Part shown: piece after piece, positions 1 to 8,139 of the stretch
How positions within the stretch are numbered: position 1 is the stretch's first letter
How the letters are laid out: the number at the start of each line of letters is the position of its first letter
Assembly: GCA_017512425.1 (NCBI GenBank)
Contig: JAFWGI010000016.1
Span: 124,001-188,000 of the forward strand
Origin: Hyphomicrobium sp.
Lineage (GTDB): Bacteria; Pseudomonadota; Alphaproteobacteria; Rhizobiales; Hyphomicrobiaceae
Reading direction: 5' to 3'
Length of the DNA stretch: 64,000 nt
Notes under the pieces: model-generated
What the model saw: only the letters and a program-made list of their open reading frames with translations
The model's database searches: none
What the model was told of the DNA's origin: nothing
Program-made: the position numbers and the translations under genes

Positions 1-384
1 TTCGATAGCCTCGAAGATTGGCGCCATCGTGGAGATGCCCATCAGTTCACGCCCCTGACAGGTAAACTTGCTCGTTGATACTGCGATAACAAAGTATCGT
101 CCGGACAGCTTGACGACCGCGCCCTCGGTGATCGCCGACTTAGCTCCGAAATCTATCGTCCTGAGCTTATCGAGCTTATCGGCATAGTCGTGGAGCGTGT
201 CATCAAGCGCTTCAGCGAAGTCGCTTGCGACTTCGGCCTGAGCATGCTCGTCGTTCTCGATCGGTTCGGTGCGATCAAGCCGAGCTGTGGAGACGTATTC
301 CAGATAATTTTCGCGTGCACTGTTTAGGGCTGCGGTCTCCAAAGAAAACATCGTTTCTCGGATGTGGTCTTTATTCCAATCCAT
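1..384 (-). CDS. GreA/GreB-like small protein, C-terminus cut by window edge
   Basis: The minus-strand reading frame is open from an ATG at 384 to the window edge (128 codons seen, no stop). A GAGGCGAAG ribosome-binding site precedes the ATG. Residues 1-80 are charged and helix-rich. The end (ITEGAVVKLSGRYFVIAVS, then GISTMAPIFEAI) resembles the C-terminal beta domain of proteins annotated as GreA/GreB-family elongation factors in alphaproteobacteria. If so, it would act at RNA polymerase. The N-terminus lacks a recognisable acidic Gre finger, so a regulator that only shares the fold is equally possible. It is the last visible gene of the leftward run of genes. Confidence 0.6.
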   Translation of the reverse strand, partial: MDWNKDHIRETMFSLETAALNSARENYLEYVSTARLDRTEPIENDEHAQAEVASDFAEALDDTLHDYADKLDKLRTIDFGAKSAITEGAVVKLSGRYFVIAVSTSKFTCQGRELMGISTMAPIFEAIE

Positions 385-467
385 CTTCGCCTCGTCGTGT
401 TTCAATTAATACTGCGGTAGGCCCGTCCGTGAAGGCCCTGGGGGAACCTCATAGCTCGGCGACTTCG

Positions 468-1040
468 CTATTCATCGCTGATGACCTCTTCTCCCTGATA
501 GGGCACTCTGATCAGCCGGGAATCTCGAATGATGCTCGTGACGAGCCATACATATGACTGCTCGACGGTATCGAAACCGAGGATGCTGAAGGCTCCGCCG
601 AAGGGACATGCCGGGAAGTCTGGAAAGCCCTCCCGCAGAACGTAACGCTCGGGGTCGCTGTGGAACTCGCTCTTGTAGACTTTGCGCAGTCCGTGCTTGC
701 TCGGCACATCCTGGTCGCCCGCTGGCGTGGTTTCCCGATGCGCTGTGAGCCGATCAGAAAGGTCGCGGTGACACAGTTCGTCGAACACATCGAATGCGTC
801 AATCAACAGGCCCTTGTGATCGGTCGCTGGATCGGTGATGGCGTAAATGTTGGAGGCGTCTTCAGCATCATCACCGCTTTCAAGTCGCAACGCTTCGTCG
901 ACGCGAATGGCGCACGGATCGAGGGGCGATCCTAGTTCAAGATCGACGAGTTGGCCGTCTTTGACGCGGTACTCCCGATTATAGCCCCTGGCGATGAACG
1001 ACTGGACTGCTTCTAGAACGTCGGTCACTTGCGAAGTCAT
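468..1040 (-). CDS. Conserved hypothetical with 'phosphoribosylpyrophosphate synthetase'-like small domain
   Basis: This 190-residue protein has no assigned reaction. Residues about 5-95 (RGYNREYRVKDGQLVDLELG, then YAITDPATDHKGLLIDAFDV) look like a small domain of about 100 residues often labelled phosphoribosylpyrophosphate synthetase by annotation transfer. It lacks the PRPP-binding loop, so that name should not be trusted. Residues about 120-190 are a second segment I do not recognise. The longer frame begins at 1073, but the ATG at 1040 has AAGGTG seven bases upstream and is preferred. It lies 94 bp after corA in the same leftward direction, so it may be the tail of the msrB-msrA-gst-corA run. 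Confidence 0.65.
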   Translation of the reverse strand: MTSQVTDVLEAVQSFIARGYNREYRVKDGQLVDLELGSPLDPCAIRVDEALRLESGDDAEDASNIYAITDPATDHKGLLIDAFDVFDELCHRDLSDRLTAHRETTPAGDQDVPSKHGLRKVYKSEFHSDPERYVLREGFPDFPACPFGGAFSILGFDTVEQSYVWLVTSIIRDSRLIRVPYQGEEVISDE

Positions 1041-1134
1041 GGACGCACCTTCATCTCGAGTGGGATTGGACACGCTCGCGCAGAAGGGGCGCTGTGATTT
1101 GTCAAATGCCGGCGAAGGACGTGATGCGCGCTAT

Positions 1135-2103
1135 TCACAGCCACTTGGCCTTCTTGAAACGCACGAACAGGTAAAAGCAGGCGATCACTATCAGCCCGAC
1201 CACGACGAAGTATCCGTAGGCCGTGTCTAGTTCCGGCATGTGCTTGAAGTTCATGCCGTAGATGCCAGCGATCGCCGTCGGGACTGCCAGTATGGCGGCC
1301 CAAGCCGCGAGCTGGCGGGTGATCACACCGGTCCTTTGCGCTTCCAAAAGGCTGCTGAACTCAAAGACCGTCGACAGGCTCTGAAGGAGGCCGTCGACCA
1401 TGGACTGCACGCGATCGACGTGATCCGCGACATCGTTGAAGTACGGGCTCATTTCGGTGCTGATGCAGGGAAAATGGCCGCGAACGAGCTTTCGCACCAA
1501 CTCGCCCATCGCCCCGAGTGTGCGCTGGAAGCGCGTGAGTTCAGCTCTCAGTCCGAAGATTCGGGCGACTTCCTCTCGTCCGAGAAAGTCATCTAACGAT
1601 CGTTTCTCCATCGCCAGTACGTCATCCTCGATCATTTCGAAGATGGGCAAATACTGGTCGACGATCCGGTGCAAAATCGCGTGCAGTACGTAGTCGACAC
1701 CCTTTCGGAAGAGCGCAGGGGATGCCTCGAGTTGCGCCCGAAGTTTGCCCATCGCGCCGCCGTTGCCATGCCGTACGGTGATGATATGATTGTGACCAGT
1801 GAAGATCGCTATCTTGCCATAGCTGATCCGGTCGCCCACCAACTCGGCAGTTTGAGTGACGACGTAGAGCTCATCGTTGTAGACTTCGAGCTTAGGCGGG
1901 CAGAGCGGGTGCATCGCGTTATGGACTGCCAACGGATGGAGATTATATGTCGCCTGGAGCGCGCTAAGTTCGTCGGCGGTAGGCTCGCTAAGCGCAATCC
2001 AGCAGAAGCCCGAGCGACCCTTGTCCTGCTGGACGTGCTCGTCGATCGCGATTTTGCGGACTCGCTTGCCTTCGTTGTAATAGTAGGCGGCGACGACGCT
2101 CAT
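1135..2103 (-). CDS. corA: CorA family divalent-cation transporter
   Basis: A CorA-type Mg2+/Co2+ channel subunit, expected to form an inner-membrane pentamer. The 322-residue protein has a long soluble N-terminal part rich in acidic and helical segments, then two C-terminal membrane helices. The family signature YGMNF closes the first helix, and a basic tail (RFKKAKWL) follows the second. The start is fixed at 2103 because its ATG overlaps the TGA of the glutathione transferase gene (ATGA), which implies translational coupling; the frame upstream of it lies inside that gene. Placement downstream of msrBA and gst links it to the stress operon. The ion specificity cannot be told from sequence. 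Confidence 0.9.
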   Translation of the reverse strand: MSVVAAYYYNEGKRVRKIAIDEHVQQDKGRSGFCWIALSEPTADELSALQATYNLHPLAVHNAMHPLCPPKLEVYNDELYVVTQTAELVGDRISYGKIAIFTGHNHIITVRHGNGGAMGKLRAQLEASPALFRKGVDYVLHAILHRIVDQYLPIFEMIEDDVLAMEKRSLDDFLGREEVARIFGLRAELTRFQRTLGAMGELVRKLVRGHFPCISTEMSPYFNDVADHVDRVQSMVDGLLQSLSTVFEFSSLLEAQRTGVITRQLAAWAAILAVPTAIAGIYGMNFKHMPELDTAYGYFVVVGLIVIACFYLFVRFKKAKWL

Positions 2104-2804
2104 GCCGGCCTTGCAGGGATGCGCAGGCCACGTTTTACTGCTGGTCGGGCTAGCCCGCGCACGAGCCATGCTTTGATGTTCGAATAGGTGCTGAGGCCAA
2201 GGATGTCGCCAGCAGCGTACGATTCAACTAACGCATTGACCCAGCCGAGCGTCGCGATGTCCGCGATTGAATAATCGTCGACGATCCAATCGCGGCCTTC
2301 CAACTGGCGATCCAGGACGCCCAACAGACGCTTGGACTCTTCGGCAAAGCGCTGTAGAGGCCGCTTGTCCTCAAAGTCCTTGCCGCCCCATCGCAGAAAG
2401 AAGCCAAGCTGACCGAAGATCGGCCCGATGGCTGACATCTGGAAGAACACCCAGCTCAGGGTTTCGTAACGTTTGATGGGTGCACTCGGCATGAGCTGGC
2501 CCGTCTTGTCGGCCAGGTAGATGAGGATCGCACCGGATTCCCATACGGCAATGGGCGTACCGTCAGGGCCCACCGGATCGATGATCGCCGGTATTCGGCC
2601 GTTCGGATTTAAAGACACGAACGCCGGGTCCTTTGACTCGTTATTTGAGATATCGATCAGGTGAGGCTCGTACGCCAGGCCAGTCTCCTCCAGCATGATC
2701 GAGACCTTCACGCCATTGGGCGTGGGAGCTGCGTAAAGCTGCAGGCGATCGGGATGAGATGCCGGCCAGCGATGCGTAATCGGAAAGGAAGAGAGGTCTG
2801 GCAT
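2100..2804 (-). CDS. Glutathione S-transferase, Nu class (YghU/YfcG-like)
   Basis: A cytosolic glutathione transferase of 234 residues. The N-terminal thioredoxin-fold domain carries YAAPTPNGVKVSIMLEE, close to the TPNG motif of the YfcG/YghU (Nu) class, whose members have strong disulfide-bond reductase activity rather than conjugation activity. The cis-Pro region (NGRIPAIID) and the ESGAILIYLADK glutathione-binding segment are present. The C-terminal helical domain runs from about residue 110. It lies 44 bp after msrA and overlaps corA by four bases. An AGGAT site precedes the ATG. The context with methionine sulfoxide reductases fits a thiol-redox role. Confidence 0.88.
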   Translation of the reverse strand: MPDLSSFPITHRWPASHPDRLQLYAAPTPNGVKVSIMLEETGLAYEPHLIDISNNESKDPAFVSLNPNGRIPAIIDPVGPDGTPIAVWESGAILIYLADKTGQLMPSAPIKRYETLSWVFFQMSAIGPIFGQLGFFLRWGGKDFEDKRPLQRFAEESKRLLGVLDRQLEGRDWIVDDYSIADIATLGWVNALVESYAAGDILGLSTYSNIKAWLVRGLARPAVKRGLRIPARPA

Positions 2805-2848
2805 ATTTCAATATCCTGGCTGCAAAGCGGTCACGAAGATTGCGGACC

Positions 2849-3415
2849 CTACCCGCGCAGCGGCAATGGTTGTGAAGCCTGTTCCGCTGCAGTCCCGGCT
2901 GCGGGCTGCACATCAGCGTTCTGGCGCGTTGGAAGTACCCAGTCGGCACGGGGGAAATGACAGGTGTAGCCGTTCGGTCGTTTCTCCAGATAATCCTGGT
3001 GTTCCGGCTCGGCCTCCCAGAAATCACCTACGGGCTCAACCTCGGTGACCACTTTGCCATTCCACAGCCCGGAGGCATCCACATCAGCGATCGTGTCCTC
3101 GGCGACGCGCTTCTGCTCCTCATCGACGTAATAGATGCCAGACCGGTAGGAGCCCCCCCGATCATTTCCCTGGCGGTTCTTCGTCGTCGGATCGTGAATC
3201 TGGAAGAAGTATTCGAGGATGTTGCGATAGCTCGTCACCGCCGGGTCGAACACGATCTCGATCCCTTCAGCATGCGTGCCGTGATTACGATAAGTGGCGT
3301 TGGGAACGTCTCCGCCGGTGTACCCCACACGCGTAGAGATGATGCCGGGCCGCTTGCGGATTAGATCCTGCATGCCCCAGAAACAACCTCCTGCGAGAAC
3401 AGCGCGCTCATGCAT
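2849..3415 (-). CDS. msrA: Peptide methionine-S-sulfoxide reductase MsrA
   Basis: Reduces the S-epimer of methionine sulfoxide in proteins, using thioredoxin as reductant. The catalytic motif GCFWG lies at residues 10-14. The conserved downstream blocks [13 protein letters not shown] and [18 protein letters not shown] are present. At 188 residues it is of normal size, with a low-complexity tail (about 25 residues) after the conserved [19 protein letters not shown] block. No signal peptide is seen, so it is cytosolic. The ATG sits one base after the msrB stop, and a strong GAGGAGG site is embedded in the end of msrB, so the two are co-translated. Confidence 0.95.
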   Translation of the reverse strand: MHERAVLAGGCFWGMQDLIRKRPGIISTRVGYTGGDVPNATYRNHGTHAEGIEIVFDPAVTSYRNILEYFFQIHDPTTKNRQGNDRGGSYRSGIYYVDEEQKRVAEDTIADVDASGLWNGKVVTEVEPVGDFWEAEPEHQDYLEKRPNGYTCHFPRADWVLPTRQNADVQPAAGTAAEQASQPLPLRG

Positions 3416-3416
3416 G

Positions 3417-3872
3417 TTAAGCCTCCTCTACCTGATCGAGATAATCGCCGTATCCCTCAGCCTCCATGTCGTCGCGTGGAATGAAGCGAAGGGACGCTGA
3501 GTTGATGCAGTAGCGCAGACCGCCGCGGTCGGATGGACCGTCCGGGAACACGTGGCCGAGATGGCTGTCGGCGTGCACCGACCTGACTTCCGTCCGGACC
3601 ATGCCGTGCGCGTCGTCCCGCAGTTCATTCACGTTTGCCGCAACGATCGGCTTCGTGAAGCTGGGCCAGCCAGAACCGGAGTCGAACTTGTCCGTCGAGG
3701 CGAACAGCGGCTCCCCCGACACCACGTCGACGTAGATGCCAGGCTCCTTGTTGTCGTTGAGCTCGCCTGTGAAGGGCCTTTCGGTTCCCGACTCTTGAGT
3801 TATCCGGCGTTGCTCGGGCGTCAGCCGGTCAACCGCTGTCTGGGTCTTTTCAAACTTCATGATGGTATCCAT
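3417..3872 (-). CDS. msrB: Peptide methionine-R-sulfoxide reductase MsrB, zinc-less form
   Basis: Reduces the R-epimer of methionine sulfoxide, complementing the adjacent MsrA. The 151-residue protein carries SGSGWPSF, the [10 protein letters not shown] block and the catalytic Cys in [11 protein letters not shown]. The two CxxC pairs that bind zinc in many MsrB proteins are absent: the first position reads [11 protein letters not shown]. This is therefore a zinc-independent form. Two starts four codons apart are possible (3872 or 3860), and neither has a strong ribosome-binding site. It is the first gene of the leftward stress operon. A palindromic operator-like site lies 145 bp upstream at 4017-4031. 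Confidence 0.94.
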   Translation of the reverse strand: MDTIMKFEKTQTAVDRLTPEQRRITQESGTERPFTGELNDNKEPGIYVDVVSGEPLFASTDKFDSGSGWPSFTKPIVAANVNELRDDAHGMVRTEVRSVHADSHLGHVFPDGPSDRGGLRYCINSASLRFIPRDDMEAEGYGDYLDQVEEA

Positions 3873-4016
3873 AGCTATGTGTTGTGGAAGAAATCCGATG
3901 TATTCTCATTCTAAACATCAGGATACTATCCAATACTTATCTAGAGAGCCATACATACTGCCGCTTATTTTTCCTGTTATTGCGCTTACTATTGCAGCGC
4001 GCGTTACATATATCCA

Positions 4017-4031
4017 ATACGCTGTGCGTAT
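4017..4031. promoter_or_regulatory. Palindromic operator-like site 1 (upstream of msrB)
   Basis: ATACGCTGTGCGTAT is a perfect inverted repeat with 6-bp arms and a 3-bp centre. It lies in the 193-bp gap between the msrB start and the end of the LysR gene. It has the ATACG-N5-CGTAT form also found at 11975-11991 before the flavoprotein gene. Read as T-N11-A, it also fits a LysR-type box. Confidence 0.6.
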
Positions 4032-4065
4032 AGTTTCCATAGCGACTACGCTCCCTACGTCGTCA

Positions 4066-4941
4066 TCAGTTCCAGTCGTACCGTGCTGCCAGCTGCGCGA
4101 TCTTCCGTATCTCAACCGTTGCCGTGGAGCCGGATACCGTCGCAAAGACGACTTCGCGCTCTAATACAAAGCCGTCGATCGGCCGAGTTACGAGGCCGTG
4201 CGCAGAGGCCGATCGTTCCGGAAGAATGCATATGGCGTGGCCGTCGGCGACGAACCGTTGCACCCAGTCCTCGCGATCTGATCGAAAGCGGGGCTTCATG
4301 AGCAAGTCCCGTCCGGCGAAGTGATCGAGGATCTGATCGCGAACCTCGCATCTCAGGCGATCAACGAAAGGAAACTTGAGCAGGTCTTCGCCGCGCACGA
4401 TCTCGCTAGCCGCTAAACGATGGTTTGCAGAACAGCCGAGCACGAAGCGCTCCCGAAACAGACGACGCACATCCAGCTTGCGTTGCGGTCTTTTTTCACG
4501 CGGCAGGATGCACGCATGGTATTTTCCAGAAAGAACCTCCGATGTGTCCTCGTTCGACTGGAGCGAGTGCAGCTTGATGTCGACGGAAGGCATTTCCGCC
4601 AACGCGCTTTCGAAAAACGCCGCAAACGCTGTTGGTCCCACACTGGGCGCTACGGCCACATTCAGCACGCGGTGCCCGCCCCTCGCCCAGTTCTCCGAGT
4701 GATTGCGGACGCTCTTCAACGCGGCCATCACACGCTGAAACTCTGCCTCGACGTCGTGGCCCAGGCCAGTGAGGCGGCTGTTCTTCCCGTCGCGATAGAT
4801 CAGCGGCCCGCCAAGCTCTTCTTCCAAGCGGCGGATCGCGCGGGTCAGACTTGGCTGTGACACACCGCTCAAGCGAGCAGCCGCTGTGAAATTCAGCGTA
4901 TCCGCCAAGTTAATGAAGTAGCTGACTTGATTAAGTTCCAT
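4066..4941 (-). CDS. LysR family transcriptional regulator
   Basis: A 291-residue LysR-type regulator. Residues 1-60 form the winged helix-turn-helix (FTAAARLSGVSQPSLTRAIR is the recognition region). The rest is a two-lobe effector domain from about residue 90. The frame extends upstream to 5031, but MELNQVSYFINLADTLNFT is the canonical LysR N-terminus, so ATG 4941 is used (AAGGA lies just upstream). Four cysteines occur in the effector domain (ACILP, VLGCSANH, LRCEVRD, AICILP), so redox sensing is possible but unproven. It is divergent from the hydrolase-OsmC gene, with two palindromes in the shared promoter region, the usual layout for a LysR gene and its target. Confidence 0.9.
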   Translation of the reverse strand: MELNQVSYFINLADTLNFTAAARLSGVSQPSLTRAIRRLEEELGGPLIYRDGKNSRLTGLGHDVEAEFQRVMAALKSVRNHSENWARGGHRVLNVAVAPSVGPTAFAAFFESALAEMPSVDIKLHSLQSNEDTSEVLSGKYHACILPREKRPQRKLDVRRLFRERFVLGCSANHRLAASEIVRGEDLLKFPFVDRLRCEVRDQILDHFAGRDLLMKPRFRSDREDWVQRFVADGHAICILPERSASAHGLVTRPIDGFVLEREVVFATVSGSTATVEIRKIAQLAARYDWN

Positions 4942-5009
4942 AGTCCTTCGGCCCGCGCCTGACTGATGTTCCCTCCCCAAAACCGCCTTCGATAGCCGGT
5001 CTGGAGAAG

Positions 5010-5024
5010 TATGCTCGAAGCATA
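5010..5024. promoter_or_regulatory. Palindromic operator-like site 2 (LysR/hydrolase divergent region)
   Basis: TATGCTCGAAGCATA is a perfect inverted repeat with 6-bp arms and a 3-bp centre. It sits 68 bp upstream of the LysR ATG and 24 bp from site 3. It matches the TATGC-N5-GCATA form shared with sites 3, 4 and 5. Confidence 0.6.
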
Positions 5025-5047
5025 TAGTCATGCAATGCAGGCTTGTC

Positions 5048-5066
5048 TATATGCGCCACGCATATA
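5048..5066. promoter_or_regulatory. Palindromic operator-like site 3 (upstream of hydrolase-OsmC gene)
   Basis: TATATGCGCCACGCATATA is a perfect inverted repeat with 8-bp arms and a 3-bp centre, the longest of the family in this window. Its right arm runs into TATAAC, a plausible -10 element for the rightward hydrolase-OsmC gene whose ATG is 108 bp downstream. That layout would suit repression by occlusion. Confidence 0.65.
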
Positions 5067-5174
5067 ACCTGATAGCCTTTCACGACGAACTGTTGGTAGG
5101 TGGTGCGCTCCGCTCGGCTACGTCAGGTGTTCTGGATCGCAACCGCATAGCCACGCGCTGAAAGGTGGGTAGAC

Positions 5175-6401
5175 ATGACAAAAACAACATTCACGTTTGC
5201 TAGTGGGGCTGGCTCGCAGCTTTCCGGGCACCTAGAACCGCCAGAGGGGACGCCGCGGGGCTGGGCAATCTTCGCTCACTGCTTCACCTGCGGGAAAGAC
5301 AGTCGCGCCGCCGTTTACATCTCGCGTGCGCTGTCGCGTGCGGGAATCGGGGTCTTGCGGTTCGATTTCGCCGGAACCGGGATCGGTGGCGGGACGGGGG
5401 AACCTGTGAGCTTCGCCTCGGACGTCGCGGACATTCGTGCAGCCGCGATGGCGATGGCGGCGGCGGGTATGTCACCCTCCCTCCTCGTCGGGCACAGCCT
5501 GGGTGGCACTGCTGTAATCGTAGCTGCGGGCGAGTTGCCTGAAGTTGCGGCGGTGGCGACAATCGGTGCGCCCGCCGACCTTAAGCATATCCTGCGCGTT
5601 TTCCAACCGAGTGATCTGGACACCATCGCAAGCGATGGCGAGGCAACGGTGGAGATCGCCGGCCGACCCTTCCGCATTCGCCGCAGCTTCCTGGAGGCGA
5701 TTGAGGGGATCGACGTCGAGAAGGCCATTGCCACCCTGGGACGTCCTCTGCTGGTCATGCATTCTCCGCTGGATCAGGTGGTCAGCATCGACCACGCGTC
5801 GCGCATCTTCGTCGCGTCCAAACATCCTAAAAGCTTTATCTCACTCGATACGGCGGATCACCTTCTCACCGACGTCGCAGACGCGAACTACGCCTCGGCT
5901 ATGGTGGCGGCATGGGCAAGCCGCTTTCTTCCGCCACTCACGGGAGATCTTCCGCAGGTCGAGGTTGCCCAAGGTGTCGTCGCCACCGAAACTCTTGAGG
6001 GGACGTTCCGGCTCAAGATTCGCAGCGGCAAGCACGCTCTGTTCGCCGATGAGCCAGCATCGGTCGGTGGTCTCGGAACCGGGCTGTCTCCTTACGAACT
6101 GGTATCTGCCGGCCTCGCAGCCTGCACGGTGATGACGATGCGTCTTTACGCGAACCGCAAGGGATTTCCGCTAGAACGGGCGAGCACAACCGTTCACCAC
6201 GAGAAAGTGCCGGACATGATGCCGCCCGACCGATTCAACCGCACCATTGTCCTTGATGGGCCGCTGAGTGATGATCAGCGCGCTCGGATCCTGGCGATCG
6301 CTGATCGGTGTCCCGTGGATTTGAGTCTTATCCGGGGTTCAGACGTGCAGACCGAGCTCTCGCGCGCCAGTCAGGCTGCGGAAGCCACGAAGCTGGCTTG
6401 A
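5175..6401 (+). CDS. Bifunctional alpha/beta-hydrolase-OsmC fusion protein
   Basis: A 408-residue two-domain protein. Residues 1-250 are an alpha/beta hydrolase with the nucleophile elbow GHSLGG (Ser108) and FDFAGTG before it. Residues about 265-400 are an OsmC/Ohr-type domain with its two redox cysteines in AACTVMTMR and DRCPVDLSL. OsmC domains reduce organic hydroperoxides. The hydrolase half could release or process an acyl substrate, but its substrate is unknown. AAGGTGG lies upstream of the ATG. It is divergent from the LysR gene with two palindromes between them. The fusion family is known in alphaproteobacteria. The extra HCFTC near residue 35 is a further potential redox pair. Confidence 0.9.
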   Translation: MTKTTFTFASGAGSQLSGHLEPPEGTPRGWAIFAHCFTCGKDSRAAVYISRALSRAGIGVLRFDFAGTGIGGGTGEPVSFASDVADIRAAAMAMAAAGMSPSLLVGHSLGGTAVIVAAGELPEVAAVATIGAPADLKHILRVFQPSDLDTIASDGEATVEIAGRPFRIRRSFLEAIEGIDVEKAIATLGRPLLVMHSPLDQVVSIDHASRIFVASKHPKSFISLDTADHLLTDVADANYASAMVAAWASRFLPPLTGDLPQVEVAQGVVATETLEGTFRLKIRSGKHALFADEPASVGGLGTGLSPYELVSAGLAACTVMTMRLYANRKGFPLERASTTVHHEKVPDMMPPDRFNRTIVLDGPLSDDQRARILAIADRCPVDLSLIRGSDVQTELSRASQAAEATKLA

Positions 6402-6521
6402 GCGAGTCGGAGATGCCCTCATGGTTCAAAAGTATAATTAGATCGCAAGCGCGACGCGCTGCTTAAGGCAACAAGCGGTGTCGCCTCGCTAACAAGCATT
6501 CTGCCGCCGCGTGCGAGCCTA

Positions 6522-7097
6522 CTACGCATCGTCGTCGGTCTTGCGGTCTACACCTCGCTCAAGCAATTCGGCATCGACGGGGCAGTTCTTGCAGCCCTCG
6601 TAGCAGCACAGGCGACAGATGCGGTATGATTGCTCGAGGTTTTCCAAACGACTGCGCAGAACGCGTTCAGAGATGTCGCATAAGATTTTTAGCTCGCGTG
6701 GTTTAAGGATCGATAGCCCTTCGGCAATGACTTGATCGCGTGAGGCCAGGACCTTGTCGCTAGCGTTCTTCCCGGTTCGGGTGAGATAGAGGGATCGAGT
6801 GCGGCCGTCTGTTGAATGCTCCCTACGCTCGATCAAGCCTTCGCTCGCCAATCGGTCCACCAGGCGTACAGCCCCCGCATGTGAAAGACCCACTCCGACC
6901 GCAAGCATGCGAATCGAAAGCCCGGGCTTGTGCGCAAGCAACGCCAGCGCTGAGGCGGCAGGTCCAGATTCCGGCGCCCGCGATGAACTAGCGCGAACGA
7001 TGTCGTCGCCAATCATGAGTGCAAACGCGCCGAAGATATTTCGATCTCGGGTTCCATCCATAGCCACATCTTTATGTGCGCCGAGCATAGACAGCAA
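6522..7097 (-). CDS. MarR family regulator with C-terminal Cys cluster
   Basis: A 191-residue MarR-type winged-helix regulator (GLSHAGAVRLVDRLASEGLIERREH is the DNA-binding core, cited here by its parts around residues 69-93). The C-terminus carries CRLCCYEGCKNCPVD (residues 161-175) with five cysteines in the order C-x2-C-C-x3-C-x2-C, suited to metal binding or thiol oxidation. The start is TTG at 7097, because AAGGAG lies six bases upstream of it, too far from the in-frame ATG at 7088. Its neighbours are redox enzymes, so a redox- or metal-responsive repressor is the best guess. It could be the protein that reads the palindromes, but no palindrome lies at its own start. Confidence 0.88.
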   Translation of the reverse strand: MLSMLGAHKDVAMDGTRDRNIFGAFALMIGDDIVRASSSRAPESGPAASALALLAHKPGLSIRMLAVGVGLSHAGAVRLVDRLASEGLIERREHSTDGRTRSLYLTRTGKNASDKVLASRDQVIAEGLSILKPRELKILCDISERVLRSRLENLEQSYRICRLCCYEGCKNCPVDAELLERGVDRKTDDDA

Positions 7098-7534
7098 GTT
7101 AAACTCCTTGCTTTTAACCGTTTGTCGTATGTGAAAAGGTCCTGCCGAGAGGGTTGCCGACGGGTCGATTGCTCTACTGCACAGGAAATATCAGGTCCTG
7201 CAAATCAAGGCCGGTAACGGATGTGATGGCTCAGCGTGCGGCTCAAATCTGACCGACGATACCTGACTCAGGGAAACTAGCTTCCGTCCAAGCTGGAAGA
7301 TTGCCGACGGGCTATAGGTCCACTTCGACCGTCAGCCCAATCAAGTCGAAAGCCAGCGATGTCGTGTTGCTCGCTGAAAGCGTTGCCTATGCCGATGGCA
7401 ACGTACGGAAGCGAAGCGCGTGCCAAAAGCCACTCGACATGTTTCGCCGACCAGTGTATGCGTGGCGCATATACTATAACGCCTGCCCGAAGCAGGACGA
7501 CGTCGTCCACGAAACCGCTGTTGAGGATTATTAG
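7098..7534. other. 437-bp intergenic region before DUF417 gene
   Basis: No convincing gene is present. The region holds a 7-bp-arm hairpin at 7381-7403 (CGTTGCC/GGCAACG, 9-base loop) and the palindrome at 7457-7471. Short reading frames here have no ribosome-binding site and no protein-like composition. Confidence 0.55.
7457..7471. promoter_or_regulatory. Palindromic operator-like site 4 (upstream of DUF417 gene)
   Basis: TATGCGTGGCGCATA is a perfect inverted repeat with 6-bp arms and a 3-bp centre, 63 bp before the DUF417 ATG. Its right arm overlaps TATACT and is followed by TATAAC, both plausible -10 hexamers for the rightward gene. Confidence 0.65.
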
Positions 7535-8023
7535 ATGAGCATTTTCGACCGTTACGACTTTCTTGTCGCAGAGCACAGCCAGAGGGATCTCAGCCTGCTC
7601 AGATGGGCTCTCGTGATTGTATTTCTGTGGTTCGGCGCGATGAAGTTTACAGCGTACGAGGCCGCTGGTATCGCCCCCTTTATCGAACACAGCCCGATCA
7701 TGAGTTGGCTGGGCATTTTCGGGACGCAGGGGCAAAGCTATTTCATCGGTCTTATCGAGCTAACTATCGGTCTCTTTCTGATCATTGGTGCATTTCGTCC
7801 ACTCTTCTCTGCGCTTGGCGCGCTGATGTCAGCGGCGACGTACCTGATCACGCTGACATTCTTTGTTACGACCCCGGGTGTCGCGGAGCAGACTGCCGGC
7901 GGATTTCCTGCGATCTCGGCTGCACCAGGGCAATTTTTGTTGAAGGACGCTGTTCTGCTGGCGGCGTCCCTTGTGCTGCTGAGTGCTTCGGTCCGCCACA
8001 GAGGCGCGCTTGTGCCATCGTGA
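7535..8023 (+). CDS. DUF417 (RclC/YkgB-like) inner-membrane protein
   Basis: A 162-residue membrane protein with four predicted helices. LLRWALVIVFLWFGAMKFT, the AAGIAPFIEHSPIMSWL loop and the GLIELTIGLFLIIGAF helix are diagnostic for DUF417. This family includes E. coli RclC, a reactive-chlorine-resistance protein of unknown mechanism. GAGGAT lies seven bases before the ATG. Palindrome site 4 lies just upstream. A Rid family gene follows 116 bp downstream and may be co-transcribed. The presence of an RclA-like flavoprotein 3 kb away supports an oxidant-defence role (inference). Confidence 0.9.
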   Translation: MSIFDRYDFLVAEHSQRDLSLLRWALVIVFLWFGAMKFTAYEAAGIAPFIEHSPIMSWLGIFGTQGQSYFIGLIELTIGLFLIIGAFRPLFSALGALMSAATYLITLTFFVTTPGVAEQTAGGFPAISAAPGQFLLKDAVLLAASLVLLSASVRHRGALVPS

Positions 8024-8045
8024 CTATCGTCTTTGGTGACGATAG
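8024..8045 (+). terminator. Hairpin after DUF417 stop codon (attenuator or terminator without T-run)
   Basis: CTATCGTC and GACGATAG form a perfect 8-bp stem around a 6-base loop, starting one base after the TGA. There is no T-tract, so it may stabilise or partly terminate the DUF417 transcript before the Rid gene rather than act as a full intrinsic terminator. Confidence 0.4.
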
Positions 8046-8139
8046 GTGCGGCAGTTTCGCTACCGTCGATAGAGTCGAAATCAGCCGTCAAATGTCCCAA
8101 CCGGCAGCGAAGCGAGCATTTTTTATGGAGTTTAATGTT

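Noticed and set aside
7301..7534. 77-codon frame in the gap before DUF417
   Set aside because: It runs through the operator and promoter region and has no ribosome-binding site or protein-like pattern.
7277..7735. Minus-strand frame of 152 codons across the DUF417 start
   Set aside because: It is antisense to the first third of a clear DUF417 gene, has no ribosome-binding site and no recognisable family.
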